In this document: in pieces, positions 1 through 12,009 of the stretch
How positions within the stretch are numbered: the first letter of the stretch is position 1
How the letters are laid out: the number at the start of each line of letters is the position of its first letter
Assembly: GCA_002633025.1 (NCBI GenBank)
Contig: NMRB01000106.1
Span: 417,445-481,444, forward strand
Length of the DNA stretch: 64,000 nt
Reading direction: 5' to 3'
DNA from: Notospermus geniculatus
Lineage: Eukaryota; Nemertea; Pilidiophora; Heteronemertea; Lineidae
Program-made: the position numbers and the translations under genes
The notes under the pieces: model-generated
Seen by the model: the letters and a program-made list of their open reading frames with translations, nothing else
What the model was told of the DNA's origin: nothing
Databases searched by the model: none

Positions 1-129
1 CTTCCCCTGACAAGCTGATGATTCCGGCTTGTCTGCATACAGGCACTATCATCTGTCAGTGAGTGGGGTCACTTCCCATACCAGTCGTGTTACACAAGCC
101 TACTTGGAGGTACACTCGGCAGTGTTTCA

Positions 130-172
130 TACAGAGGGGATATCCCCCCCATGATTGAGGCAAGGGGGGATA
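130..172. repeat. Paired GGGGATATCCCC palindromes
   Basis: Two near-identical G-run/GATATC/C-run palindromes about 28 bases apart, with a shared flank (GGGGATATCCCCCC). Small low-complexity structure of unknown role. Confidence 0.6.
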
Positions 173-409
173 TCCCCCCTCAAGTTCGCAGACTAAGCTT
201 TTTCAAATACCACTATTTTCACTTCAGTAGTGTTTTTCTTTAATTTGTTACATTTCAAATGCAATTTTCATGCAGAAGGAAGACTAATTTTGCATTTTGG
301 AGTGTAAAAAATGACTCTGAAGGCCATTTTTAGGAGAAAACCCAAAAAAAAAATTTTGATTTTTTGTTTGAAATTCCCCCCACCTTGAAAATCCTGGCGG
401 AAACCCTGC

Positions 410-573
410 AATACAGTGGACACCTCAAGATTACGGACGGATTTGTCCAGTCCCGAATTTTCCAAAGACTGGTGTCCGCAATATTGATGGAGTTTCAATA
501 TTGCGGACACCTCACTATTTCGGGCAGCCGAGCTCAGTCCCGAGGGTGTCCGCAATAGTGAGGTTCTATTGTA
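410..573. mobile_element. Decayed pogo/Tigger-like non-autonomous element
   Basis: The word CCTCAnnATTGCGGACACC occurs four times in alternating orientation (from about 417, 470, 494 and 548), ending in GTGAGGTTCTATTGTA. CCTCACTATTGCGGACACC is the style of terminus I associate with pogo/Tigger elements. That assignment is from memory; the repeat structure itself is plain. Confidence 0.5.
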
Positions 574-730
574 TATGTGACCTTGGGTGCCTCAAAAAAC
601 AGAACCTACATGTACATTATAAATCTACTTGTGAGTATATTATGTTCCGAGAACGGGAACTCCTTTCTCTTTCCAGGTATTTGTCTGTTTCAGGATTAAG
701 AAGAACCTATCCTTCAACTACATGTAAAAA

Positions 731-880
731 GCCGCCCATACACGGCGCAATATTATTGCACAATATGGGGCCCAAATGGGTGGTCGTGCTTCTAGCATGA
801 TAGTTAGAAGAAAGATTGACAATAATATTGCCCATTGTGATCCTCATATTGTGCAATAATATTGATCGTGTATGGGCAGC
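731..880. mobile_element. MITE, 36-bp terminal inverted repeats (GCCGCCCATACACG)
   Basis: The left arm 731-767 and right arm 845-880 are nearly perfect complements, both running from GCYGCCCATACACG into CAATATTATTGCACAATATG. The element is 150 bp. A second member lies at 23101 with its interior inverted relative to this one. No coding capacity. Confidence 0.9.
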
Positions 881-2996
881 TTAAGGAATTTTTAATCTTT
901 CCTATTCTGAATGGAAGTGTCTCGTTCACCGTAAGCCCCGGAAATAACACCAATCTACAGCCAACATTTGTCCCTGTCTGGAGGAGGTAATGACACAAAT
1001 ATCGAAAACAAATGAAAAAAGATAGTGCAGACATCATCGGCTTCAATAACTGAAGCATGTCTCAATGACCCCGGTCTGTGACACAATTGAGAACAGCCTC
1101 CCATCCAGGTTTGGTGGGTGTATTTGATAGCCTCTTATTCCCACTACACGCTTATAACTGTGTAACTTATTACATGACGAATTTCCTATATTTTTGTTAT
1201 TCCGCTTCCATCAATAGTTGCAAGAGCTTCAGAACAGACGCAGTGTCGACGGAAGGGTTATTCTGCTCTGGGAAGTACCTTGTGGTTTTCGGTTATGTGG
1301 CCCAAGTGGAAAGCTAATTTCAAGCAACTTGAAATGTACTCCGCCCCTGCTTCACCCCTACATCATTTCCGATGTTGTTGTTTCTCCGAACCTGTGACGA
1401 GAAGCGGACTTTCTGACAAGGCTTCAGGTGTCTGCATCAGTGATTAACCTTGGTCAGACAAAAACAAATGATTGTCAGTGCAGTAACCCAAAAATGAGAT
1501 ACTCCAATTTTCCACTTTTTCTTTCAGTACTTTTTTGAGCATATGATAGCCACTGGTCAGAATAGTGTTAAAGCAAATACATGAAAACTCCACCGAAAAA
1601 AACGAAACAAAAAATACCGAGAAAAGGCTCGTAAATGTCAAGGGTCGATAACATATGACCAAGCGATAAAAGGAAAGCACAATTTCAATCGGTATTTGCA
1701 TTTTTTTCATTTCCCGATCTTCATGTTGAGTGCCCTTGTGCAGTGGGTGGATGTAGATACTAAACAATTCTTACTCGCCTCGTTGTTTTGAGTTACGAGC
1801 AATATAGCCTGATTGTGGAAATCGTGTGTCTCGGCAATAAGATTCTTAAAGGGCTATTTAGACGATCAGTCCCTCACGCAAATAAGTCGAATCAACAAGG
1901 CGGAGACGTGTATCGAATTGGCCACCACCACGCCAGGTTAGTGTCATTAATGGGCTAGCCTCATGCGTTATCTTAATGTAGGCAATTGGTAAAACATAGC
2001 CAGAAATGGGGTCAATGGGCGACTGTGGCTAGTGTACCCAGGACTAACAACCTGAACGAGCTATCATTTGCTGTGAATGGCCCACTGCTAATGGGTGTTG
2101 TTAATACCAATCAGGAGATTTGCCATCTTCCTAAAAACTATTTGATATCCTGATTTTTTATTACATTTTGTACATCAAATCGCAGCCAACATTAGGATCA
2201 TTCAAGTGAGGACCAATTTTATATGGGCTTTTATTTTAGAAAATATACGCCTGTTTGACTGAGGACAGAACAAAAAATCACTACTCTCAAGAAATGTTAT
2301 TGCAACACAGAAGAGGAAAACAAAGGGAGAAAAAAAGAAGAAACACACAGAAGGGATAAAAACGAAAAGAAGAAAAAGGAAGAATACATTATATTGTATA
2401 CATTATCAAAGAGGGTGTCTTTTTCTATCAACTGAGAGTCGGCGGCCGTAGGGCCGTTTGTCACAGGAACCACAATCACTCCCAAACCCTTTAAAACGGA
2501 CTCAGGCAAAAAGATAGGCGGTACCCTTTACATCCAGCCGACTTCAGTGATGAAGGGAAATGCATGCATTTCTTATGATTTCCTCTATGACAAAAAAAAC
2601 TCTTTCATCTTTTAGTCTCGTATTTACCAATTATAATGATGCTTTCGCTCGTCTCTACCTCGCATGATGATTTTTTTTCTGGCGTAATCTCCGCTGATGC
2701 GGTGACACGTTCACAAACGATGATACAAAGAACTTCGCTTTCGAACTCGGAAACTTGGCGCCTGACTAGGCTGCGTCGCGCAGACAGTATCGAATCAGCT
2801 GTAGCTAATTACATAATGTAATGGTTGTCGGCAATCTCCTAGCTGAAGATAAGCCGGTTTATCCGTCAGCCAAGTCTCTCGGCACAACACCTCATCCATC
2901 GCAGGTTATTTTACCTCAGTTGACAGAAAGACGCTGTGATAATGAGACTCACGGCAGTTAAACACTGCCGGGTAACCCGATCGAATGGAGAATGTA
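881..2996. other. No gene or clear element seen
   Basis: About 2.1 kb of AT-rich unique-looking sequence. The only notable composition is a purine-rich (A/G) tract at about 2305-2395. The ORFs here (up to 107 codons) have no protein-like features. Confidence 0.5.
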
Positions 2997-3235
2997 CCTG
3001 TTAACGGCACTGAAACCGTGCATTTGACGGTCGTGGAGTGACGACATGATGTTCTCTCGCAAAGAGCGGAGAAGACCGTCAGAGACCTGCATTGCCTGCC
3101 AATGGCTAGTCTCTCTAGTCTAGCTTGGAATCCACTGCTGATTTTCTACTCAACGATACCAACTTGAAGGAATTATAATAGAAACGAAAAGCAAGATAAC
3201 AACAACATCAATTCCTGTTCCCATGCACTGAAATC

Positions 3236-3462
3236 CTTTGCAAGGCAAGCTGCCTAATAATAGGTTACGCATTAATATCTCATCCCCTGAATGTCTAGCA
3301 TGCTAGGCATTTTGCCGAATTTTCCTTGGGCAATGCCCATTGGGCATTTTGTCCAATCTTACATTAGGCGATCGTCTAATGAGAGGCAAAATGCCTAACA
3401 TGATAGACATTCTTGGGATGAATGCCTAACCTACAGGTATATTAGGCAGCTTGCCTGCAAAG
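3236..3462. mobile_element. Foldback element, about 80-bp arms (copy 1)
   Basis: The left arm 3236-3316 (from CTTTGCAAGGCAAGCTGCCT) and right arm 3385-3462 (to AGGCAGCTTGCCTGCAAAG) are imperfect reverse complements, roughly 85% by eye. Both arms contain the AATGTCTAnCATGnTAGGCA core. No coding sequence. Confidence 0.85.
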
Positions 3463-3706
3463 CCTAACCTGTTAACGGCACTGAAACCGTGCATTTGACG
3501 GTCGTGGAGTGACGACATGATGTTCTCTCGCAAAGAGCGGAGCAGACTGTCAGAGACCTGCATTGCCTTCCAATGGCTAGTCTCTCTAGTCTAGCTAGGA
3601 ATCCACTGCTGATTTTCTACTCAACGATACCAAATTGAAGGAATTATGATAGAAACGAAAAGCAAGATAACAACAACATCAATTCCTGTTCCCATGCACT
3701 GAAATC

Positions 3707-3926
3707 CTTTGCAAGGCAAGCTGCCTAATAATAGGTTACGCATTAATATCTCATCCCCTGAATGTCTAGCATGCTAGGCATTTTGCCGAATTTTCCTTGG
3801 GCAATGCCCGTCCAATCTTACATTAGGCGATCGTCTGTCTAATGAGAGGCAAAATGCCTAACATGATAGACATTCTTGGGATGAATGCCTAACCTACAGG
3901 TATATTAGGCAGCTTGCCTGCAAAGC
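3707..3926. mobile_element. Foldback element, copy 2 in the tandem duplicate
   Basis: Same foldback as at 3236, carried in the second unit of the 471-bp tandem duplication. The loop differs by short indels. Confidence 0.85.
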
Positions 3927-3928
3927 CT

Positions 3929-5006
3929 TTCGGGTAGTATATTCTACGTCACACGAAAATCTGCTCTTATGGGAAACCTATAACCAACATAGAAGTCATA
4001 ACGCTTAGTCACAGAATACGGTTGACATTAAGTTCCTTAGTGAATTTGTTCGGTCAAAAACAATAAAGGAAGTAGACTACGGAGATTTGTCGGCGAGGCG
4101 TGAAGCCCGATATTAGTTCTCTCAGTCAATTAGATGAGGCTGTGTCGTAAAATGTAACAAGAGACTATTGATTTGGGGATGTTGATACTGATGGCTAATA
4201 GGCGCATAACTCTTCATTGCTTTTCCGGGATTGCTTTGAGGACGACACAGCGATATAATAGTGTTCCCATTATTGAAAGATAACATCTTTCTTTTGACAA
4301 ACATGAAGCTGGGTATGTCAGTGGAAAGATAATCATTGATAATTTGACTCTTAATAATCGCCGAACTCGGTCAAAGTTGTTAAATTTTTTTAAAATCGTA
4401 CAAAATTGACCTTTTCTGACGATATAATACTGTATGAAGCAATTTCTATATTAATTTCGCAGGAGATACAAGTACTCGATTGGTGTAACCTAACCGCCCT
4501 CTGAGTAGAACAACTGGCGTGTTGCCCATCGACAAAATAAATAAAGGCAATTATTGCAATATGAGAAGCCCTATTTCGACCAACTGTAAGTCGTGAAACT
4601 GGCCTTCTTGCGCCCCCTTATTTCCCACCACCCGATCATGTGATGGATGTATTACATTTATATGGATTAGGAAGTTAAAAACAATATCTCTCGACTGCAG
4701 CCTAGATTCAACTACATGTAGATTGTCTCCGCTGCATTCAGCGCCCACAATTTGTTGGATGGGTTCTTTGACACAATAACATTGGTTTTCTACCGGAGAA
4801 AACATAGACATCGCACAGCCGCTGTTCAGCAAAATCGTTGGTTATTTCACATCGTACAGTGTGTCTTCCTGTAATAAACGTACTCCCTCCGATCACTATG
4901 AGGGCAGCGTTAGTACGTAGTGAGTCGGTGTTGGTTGTACCATTTTAACTTTTTTAGAACCTTCCGTCGGCTGCACGTGACGTGCATCTGCCTGCTGATC
5001 AGAAGA
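3929..5006. other. No gene or clear element seen
   Basis: AT-rich sequence. ORFs at 4122-4304 and 4551-4832 (minus) show no domain-like content. Confidence 0.5.
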
Positions 5007-5440
5007 CTAGTTGTTACGTCAATAGTGAGGTTTCGCAAATCTGACGAAACACGAAGTACGAAATACGAAATTAGACTTCATTTCCATGACGTAATGTATT
5101 TCAGGAGATGGTTGGTACCACAAATATCGCCTGCTGCAAGAGCGTCTTTCAGCGTATGACGTTAGACCGATAGAGTTAATACGGTGTATATTAAAATTTG
5201 AAATTTATCTTTCGTTTCCACTTCGTAGATAGAAGTGGAAGTTTAAAAATTCAAGATACACCATAACTCTCTCGGTCTTACAACATGTATGCTAAACGAA
5301 GCAATGGCCGCAGGGACTTTTGTGGTAGCCTATACCAACCACCTCCAGAAATACGTTAGGTCCTGGAAATGAAGTTGAACTTCGTATTTCGTACTTCGTG
5401 TTTCGTCAGATTGGCGAAACCTCACTAATAACACTACTAG
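5007..5440. mobile_element. Long foldback MITE, arms of about 170-200 bp
   Basis: The outer ends AGTGAGGTTTCGC (5023) and GCGAAACCTCACT (5413) are complementary. Inward pairs are GACGAAACACGAAGTACGAA with TTCGTACTTCGTGTTTCGTC, CATTTCCA with TGGAAATG, TCAGGAGATGGTTGGT with ACCAACCACCTCCAG, and GACCGATAGAGTTA with TAACTCTCTCGGTC. The whole 430 bp is one imperfect hairpin with an AAGTGGAA-type centre near 5218-5242. No ORF of interest. Confidence 0.9.
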
Positions 5441-7202
5441 CAACGGCCAACACTCCTAATCATCATTTACAAGTTGTAAATGGTGCCGATGAATTTTTAT
5501 CAACAGGCAGATCGGTGTTAGACGATTTACCATTTTTAAGGCCCCCAGTTAATCACACTTCCTAAGAACAATATTTCACCACACTACTTTATACATCAGC
5601 AACTTCGTGATTGAGCCAATTCATCTGGTGAATGTACTGAAGCCACTGCACTATATTCTTTTCATCGCAGGATCAGTTCCTGCCCTTCCAAAGCTTCTCT
5701 CCATTACAACCTGTTTGATGATATCCACATGGCTAGGATTTGGTTGTTACTAGGAAAATTGGCTGCAGCTCAGAGTAAGAGGCTTACAAACACATTTATT
5801 TGATAGCTAGAGTCAGGACTTCAATCAGGAAAAAGTCTTCTTAACTTATCTAGATGTCCAGTACCATTNTTGGGGGGGGGGGGGCGCTCTCCAGGTTATT
5901 TTCAAGCTGTTCGTTCAGCTATTTATACACCACGGACTTTTTGAACTTGATGTCAAAGTTACAATTTAGTAAATGTAACTTTGGGTCTTTTGCCTCACAG
6001 CAACCTGCGGCTAAATTTCAATAAAGACTTTTAACCAGCTGTAAAGACAGATGGCAACCAACGTCAAAAAGTATTAAGGAAGAGCAAGAAAGAGTCGGAG
6101 ATTGAAGAAGCACAAGACAAATTCGCCGGCCTCACCTGCAAAATTTTAACATCAACGATATCCCTAGCGGTAAGAACACATCGGCATGTCAAAACAAAAT
6201 CAATAGGTAGACCCTAACGACATATGCATTCATTGTGAAGCATGTGAAAAGATTTTTTAGCTGGTTCCGATTTTCCCTCGGATGACGGCATTGGGATTTT
6301 TAAAACTTGAATACGTTTTAAAGGTTAGAATCTTCAGATGACTCAATCAATGTGTATATAAGTTACGACCAGAAGAGGGTGGATCTATTCCAAGGCATGA
6401 CTGGGCTGGGCTTTTATCCCATTGAACAGGGAGATCTATATTTTCTACCAAAAGGAAATAGAATATCCTCGCTCCTGATGACATTAAACAGGGTACCATC
6501 TATACAAATGTAACCGCAGCCAGCGATATCCGGTCCTTTGATAGCCATTCATAGGGTATCAATACTGACTGAAGGTAGAAGGCGCCAATAACCCCGTAAG
6601 CGATGAAGGACACTTTAGTAATAAATCAGGATTGATAGCTTCACTAAATCGTTGCAACCTTATTTGGCTATGTTCATACTCCGTGAAATTTCCATCAAAA
6701 CACTCACAAAGTTGACCAAAGAGATTTGCGCAGAGAATATAGGAGATATTCGTGCTTTATTCATTACATGTATAATGCATCTCCGATAAGATTACAGTTA
6801 GGTCCTACTACAAGGAATAAAGCCGGTACATGGAGGTCGAAGATTTTAATGCAGAAAGAGTCATGAGAAAATTGACTGCAGGGCAAATATTGTTTATGGA
6901 GTACCACACGTATGTAACCAATTAACGAGTCTTAAGGGCGGTTTACACTAGGTTGCACCTTGGATTCCTCCAAGGTACAATAGAACACCGCCGGTTGGAA
7001 GAGCAGGTCCGCTCCGCACTGCGTGGCAGTGCGTCCGTCCACACGGAGCTTCCAAAACCAACTGAATAATTCTGAACCTCACGTGACCATTGACGTCACA
7101 CCACTTTGGATTACACATGCAACTTTGATCAAATTTTTGGTCTCATCAGGTTTATGCATACATGTACTTATCTTTTGTGTTGAACATACCTTTTACGTTT
7201 TA
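5441..7202. other. No gene; contains a gap/poly-G tract and a TIR-like fragment
   Basis: A single N at 5869 precedes a run of about ten G, probably a sequencing stall. GGGCGGTTTACACTAGGT at 6938, with an 8-bp hairpin ACCTTGGA..TCCAAGGT at 6957-6976, resembles one end of a MITE whose partner is not visible. The rest is unremarkable. Confidence 0.5.
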
Positions 7203-7376
7203 AAGGATAAGTGAACACTTAGACTTGGTATTTTTATGAATATGGGCCCTCAGTCCATTCATAAAACTATACTTAAGTCTAAGTGTGATACTTATCTTTT
7301 GCGTTGAACAAATGATAAGTGTCACATTTAAGACGTAAGTAGTTTAATAAGTCTAAGTGTGATACTTAGACTTAAG
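7203..7376. repeat. Cluster of CACTTAGACTTAAG foldbacks
   Basis: CACTTAGACTTGGTATTTTTATGAAT at 7216 pairs with ATTCATAAAACTATACTTAAGTCTAAGTG ending at 7285 (each shown here by its ends only in sense). Further inverted copies follow: GTGATACTTATC/GATAAGTGTCAC at 7285-7326 and AAGTCTAAGTG/CACTTAGACTT-type words at 7349-7376. This is a nested hairpin array, probably a decayed foldback element. Confidence 0.7.
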
Positions 7377-8598
7377 TAGTTTTTTTTTAATATGGACCGT
7401 GGAATCTAAGTCCAGTTTTATTGTTCAACGAGTGATTAGGTCATTCCAATATAACCTTACAATAGTAGATTGTTGACACCTGGACCTGCATTCCTAGTAT
7501 TCCCGCCTCCATTGGTTTTCGAGAAAAACTTTTATTCAGCATTTTCAGATAAGAAATTGATGAAACTTTCTATTTTTCTATAACATCATCGCTGTACCTC
7601 GTCAATCGGCAAGTTGAGTTGATGGATTTCATGATCTACCCCGGGCTGTTTAGTTTTCATTACATGTTGGTAATTGAATATCATACATGGTGTGTCGCAG
7701 GCATTAATACCCGGCTTTACAAAGGTTCACATTCCATTACTATCATCCTGAAATCAATCAGAGCCACCTGCTTCCCTTTGTATATTGATAATTCAAACAA
7801 TATCAGGTGGAATGCGGCCAACGGTTCAATAAAATACGTCCTAATAACGTACGGTAAATTTCGATTAAAGGATAATACGAAATCACTGACGTGGGATTAC
7901 TGGAATATGAACCTGTTTGTCTGAATCAATTTATCGTACATTATCCGTCTGGAACAATGAATTCAAGTAAATCAATGGACAAAGCCATCATAATCACCTT
8001 AGTCTATATGGTAAACGAATTACGATCCCGTGGGTGAAATATTGCAACCGCTTATGAGGGTGCAAAATAATTTATAGGCATTCCTTGACTTGGATCCTAA
8101 TAAAGTTTCCAGCGTCAAATATTTTTTGCGAAAGGTCACCAGACATCCACCTGTAAAAGTACAATGACGTATGACCTGAGGACCAGACAGTAGTTAAAGC
8201 ACTTTACAAGATAAAACGGCCCACACAGAGTATGTAAACAACAGACCCGACAAAAGAGCAGAGTAAACAGAGAGAAGATGAAGTGTAAGAAATGTAAATA
8301 GCCTCCATGTACTAAGCCTTTTTTAAATGGCACTATGACAGACTGTATCATGAGGATTAAAGGATTTCTGTTTCATCGCTAACTTCGTTCGATAAAGGTA
8401 AATTTCATAATGGCTCACTCAAGGACGCGAAAATTGGGCAGTGTTTTGGACCATGATTTGTGGTCCCGCCTTTTGACGATAGCTTGGTGGAAAAAACGTT
8501 CGTCGCTGACTTCAACCAACGAGTTTACTTAAAGATTCGTTTGCTCTTTCAAATCGATGGTATACATGTATCTGCCTGCGGTGAGTTTCTGTTTGACT
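7377..8598. other. No gene or clear element seen
   Basis: AT-rich. The 101-codon ORF at 7619-7924 has no protein-like pattern. Confidence 0.5.
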
Positions 8599-8856
8599 TA
8601 AAGATAATATATCACGACTTCACTGTTTACATTCAATGTTTGTAAACATGGATGTTTACATTATATTATTTTGGACTTTTGGGATATGCCAACGCACCAA
8701 AATGAATACTTTGGGAATCAACAGAATTTCTAGAGGGGCATGCCACCAACAATTTACTCAGAAGACAAAGAAAGGCTGGACGTAAACAAACAAAATGTAA
8801 ATAAACAATGAATTTCGTGGCCCGCGGAAATACCCGTGATAAATTATCTTTAAGCT
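8599..8856. mobile_element. TTAA-bounded MITE with subterminal GTTTAC motifs (copy 1)
   Basis: Ends TTAAAGATAATATATCACG (8599) and CGTGATAAATTATCTTTAA are complementary. The interior holds CTGTTTACATTCAATG, TTTGTAAACAT and GTAAATAAACAATG. The same element recurs at 36169 and 36642. TTAA at both ends suggests piggyBac-type TTAA insertion, which is an inference from the target site alone. Confidence 0.85.
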
Positions 8857-8859
8857 ATA

Positions 8860-9001
8860 GGCGCACATGGACGGCAAATCTCAATGCAGTAGGGGTGTTT
8901 TTAAAGTTGGCTGACCCGGCTGAATGACGAGTCCAGCAGCGTTGGGTCAGTCGACTTTAAAAACACCCCTGCCGCATTGAGATTTGCCGTCCATGTGCGC
9001 C
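8860..9001. repeat. Near-perfect palindrome, 58-bp arms, 26-base loop
   Basis: Left arm 8860-8917 (GGCGCACATGGACGGC...CTGACCC) and right arm 8944-9001 are reverse complements with 4 mismatches in 58. It starts 3 bases after the MITE at 8599-8856. It could be a MITE, a foldback insertion or a hairpin-RNA source; nothing in it codes. Confidence 0.95.
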
Positions 9002-9642
9002 CACCCAGCTTTAGTTGATCCGAGGTCGAATTCGCAATCGCCTTATAAACGACCTGCTACATTTAGGGCCATCAGTTATAACAAGTTGAGTTTTCCCACA
9101 GGCTTAGGTCGTTTACCAGTTTTCCAATATCCGCAAAAAATTGAAAATCATGCCAATCACGTGCAAAAGAGAAATATCATTTAGCCGATATTGGTCATCC
9201 AAACATTTTGTAGGATTCGACAGACGGTCTTTTACTGGCAACACGAACCAATTAGGCTGGTTATCTGCCGGCAATGTTATGAAAAATGGCCCTCTTCATA
9301 ATCATAATTGGCACTGAAGATTAACAAGGGTTCCCAACAACGACGGCAGACGACCATTCCGCTAATGAGATATCGGTGCAACCAGTGCGTGCTGCCAAAG
9401 GGGATATCTTCAAAGCATCGAGCCATGCGGCGGAAAACAAGTCATTAACTTAGATTTATCAAGTGTTTCTGGGGTGGCACTTACGAATCAGCAAGTAGGC
9501 CTAAATAAGTACTATACCAGTCTTTTTCTTCACCCATGAGGAAAATGCAGAATAGTGGTGACATCAGACTCGCACACCACACCTGCTGTCATTGAACACT
9601 GCGCCTATGGTAAGCAGATTGCTGTCCAATGATTAAAGAAAC
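9002..9642. other. No gene or clear element seen
   Basis: Nothing recognisable apart from low-grade AT-rich sequence. Confidence 0.45.
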
Positions 9643-9803
9643 TTTCTTTCAATAAAATGCTGGTTTTGTGTTCTTTTCTTAAAAAAGCTACATTTTTTCG
9701 TTTTCTATGAAAAAAAATTAGAAGAAATCCTTAGTTTAAAAAAACAATGTTTTTTTCGAGATACTTAGTTTATTCGACACAAAACCAGATTTTATTGAAA
9801 AAA
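9643..9803. mobile_element. Small foldback, arms of about 26 bp
   Basis: CTTTCAATAAAATGCTGG (9645) followed by TTTTGTG pairs with CACAAAACCAGATTTTATTG ending near 9798. The interior is A/T-run rich with weaker inner pairing. Confidence 0.7.
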
Positions 9804-12009
9804 TGACTACTGAAAAAAATTCAGATTAGGTGTTGTCCTAAAAGAATTATTGCCAAGGAATGGAATTTATTATGTGCTAAAGTTTTGTTCTGAGATTTAG
9901 GCTCAATATGCGAAATCGTGTTTCCCTTGCTCATTACTATGCTACATGTAATACAAAAGCTGTGGTTCTGCGTCGCTGTTCAGCTCCACTCTAATTGCAG
10001 TCGTCAAAGTCCGCAGCAACTGAATCCAGTCATTTCCGTCCTCGCCAATGGGAAATGGTAAGCTATCGATATCACGACGCTCCAAACAAGGCTAACTTCC
10101 AATTTCAGTCACATAAAGAAAACGATGCCGCCGGAACTCGCTGCGACTCCATTCCGAATACGAAGTAAGATTCCACAGACCATTGATCCTGAGTACACGA
10201 TTTTACCATTCATGATAATAGCCAAAGAAACACTTTATCAAAAATCATACACGATTACGGAAGCAGGACCATTACCGCTATTTTCAACTTTTTGCCATTA
10301 AGAACACGCTTTTAGCATCGGCCATGAAACATGCTCTTAAGAAAAGTGAGTTACATCATTCGCTGCTGATGGGATAAAAGCCGAGCAGGTGTTTTTTGGC
10401 CGATACGGAAGTCATCGTTGGGGGAATAAAGCGCAACATGCATTTTTAAAAAGTAGCAATTGGTCACAAATCATACCCCAGAATGGATCAATGCAGTTTT
10501 TCTTCTTAAAGTCTAGTTATTGACAGTGTGACATGTTCAGATATCACAGGTGGCAAAATGATATGAGAAATAATGAAAAAAATATGATGTTTTCCCCATT
10601 ATCTCCCGACATGCAATCAGTACGGACTTCACGCTCATTGCAGCAATGAATCATCCTGAAAGCCTTCCTGAGATATCGAAACCGTATTGGAAATGTACGG
10701 TGATAACTCCAGGGGTCGGAATATTGGCGTTCCTCTAATGAGGGTAAAAGCGGAAATTGATAAGCCAGACACATCAGGTGGCGCAAAGCAGAGTCGTTTT
10801 TACCAGGACTTATTAATAAAAAAATCCACTTTCTTCATTTTCTGTTTTGAATAATTCTACATGCATGTATGTAGGCCTATATGTTTATTTCGTACGACTG
10901 AAGTCATCAGATGAAACAGTTCAGTGCGGAGTGCGTGGTGCAGAAAATCACATACAGCAGAAAGGTAGTTCTAAGATNGGTCAGTCAGTCAAGTGGAATG
11001 TAATGAAGAAAGAAAATTTGAAATCGGACGATTTTTCAAAAATTGTGAAAAAAGTCATTTTACAAAATGTAATTTTTCTCTTAATTAATTAAAATTGATT
11101 TTTGTCAAAACAACAGGGTTCTATACCCAACATGTTGCTACAGACTGGGTGCAAATACCATTGCTGTAGCTCCAGTGGTTTTTGAGATATTTAGGATAAC
11201 TTGCTGTCCTTTTACTTTCCTACAAGAGTGTACATGGTACACACACTCTTAATAATTTCACATATCTCTTCATAGCCAGTAGATCATGTCCTTTGATCTC
11301 TCATACATAACACTTCTCTTATTTGTACCCCCCTTGTACCTCGCTTTGAGACCATACAACGTACATGTACATGTAGTTAGTTGCGTTTTCGAGTACCCAG
11401 TTTACTAAAAAAAGAACCGGCCTTCTTCTCAATCACAGAACTTTCCCTGTTCGGCAGAATTTGATGCCGTTTAATCAATTACGCGATTCGGGAACATGAC
11501 AAAGAAATATTGGAATGATCCGCTTCGAATGCATCAACACGTTTCATTCTTCAACAATTAGGCTATTCGGAGCAAAGTGTACCTTATCTCAGATGACATA
11601 TCCATCAATTCGTGAGGAATCCATTTACGGACCGGTAGTCGTCATCTGACCAGGGGAGATACTAAAATCGACAGGCCGTCCGAGAGATTCAGGAGTGATA
11701 TTCTTTTGATTAACTTAATATGAGTTCTAATAAACAACTTATTCTGAAAGTTTTAGAACACGTTCGGTGGTTAGGCCCATCCATTTGCACTGTTTTTATA
11801 GGTGTCCAAACAGATACGTGTAATCCATATAGATGTCAGACCCAGAATAATCCCAGTGACAGGATTACCACAGACGTGTATTACCCCTTAACAGATTAGT
11901 TGCTTTTCTGGGCAGGATACTGCCCTCCCCAGATGGCTCGCGTGATCAGAAATGGAAACCTAGTGACAACTGCATCACATAGTGAACAGCGACAAACATG
12001 CAGGAAGCC
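9804..12009. other. No gene; one single-N gap at 10978
   Basis: AT-rich sequence with a small hairpin AAGAGTGT..ACACACTCTT near 11225-11250. An 80-codon minus ORF at 10544-10786 has no recognisable domain. The N at 10978 is a scaffold join of unknown length. Confidence 0.45.

Larger units (their letters stand above)
2997..3928. repeat. Tandem duplication, period 471 bp
   Basis: The sequence from CCTGTTAACGGCACTG at about 2997 recurs from 3468 and matches until GCAAAGCCT at about 3928. Differences are a few substitutions, the loss in copy 2 of a short block containing TTGGGCATT, and a GTCT duplication near 3833. Each unit ends in an 80-bp-arm foldback, listed separately. Confidence 0.95.
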
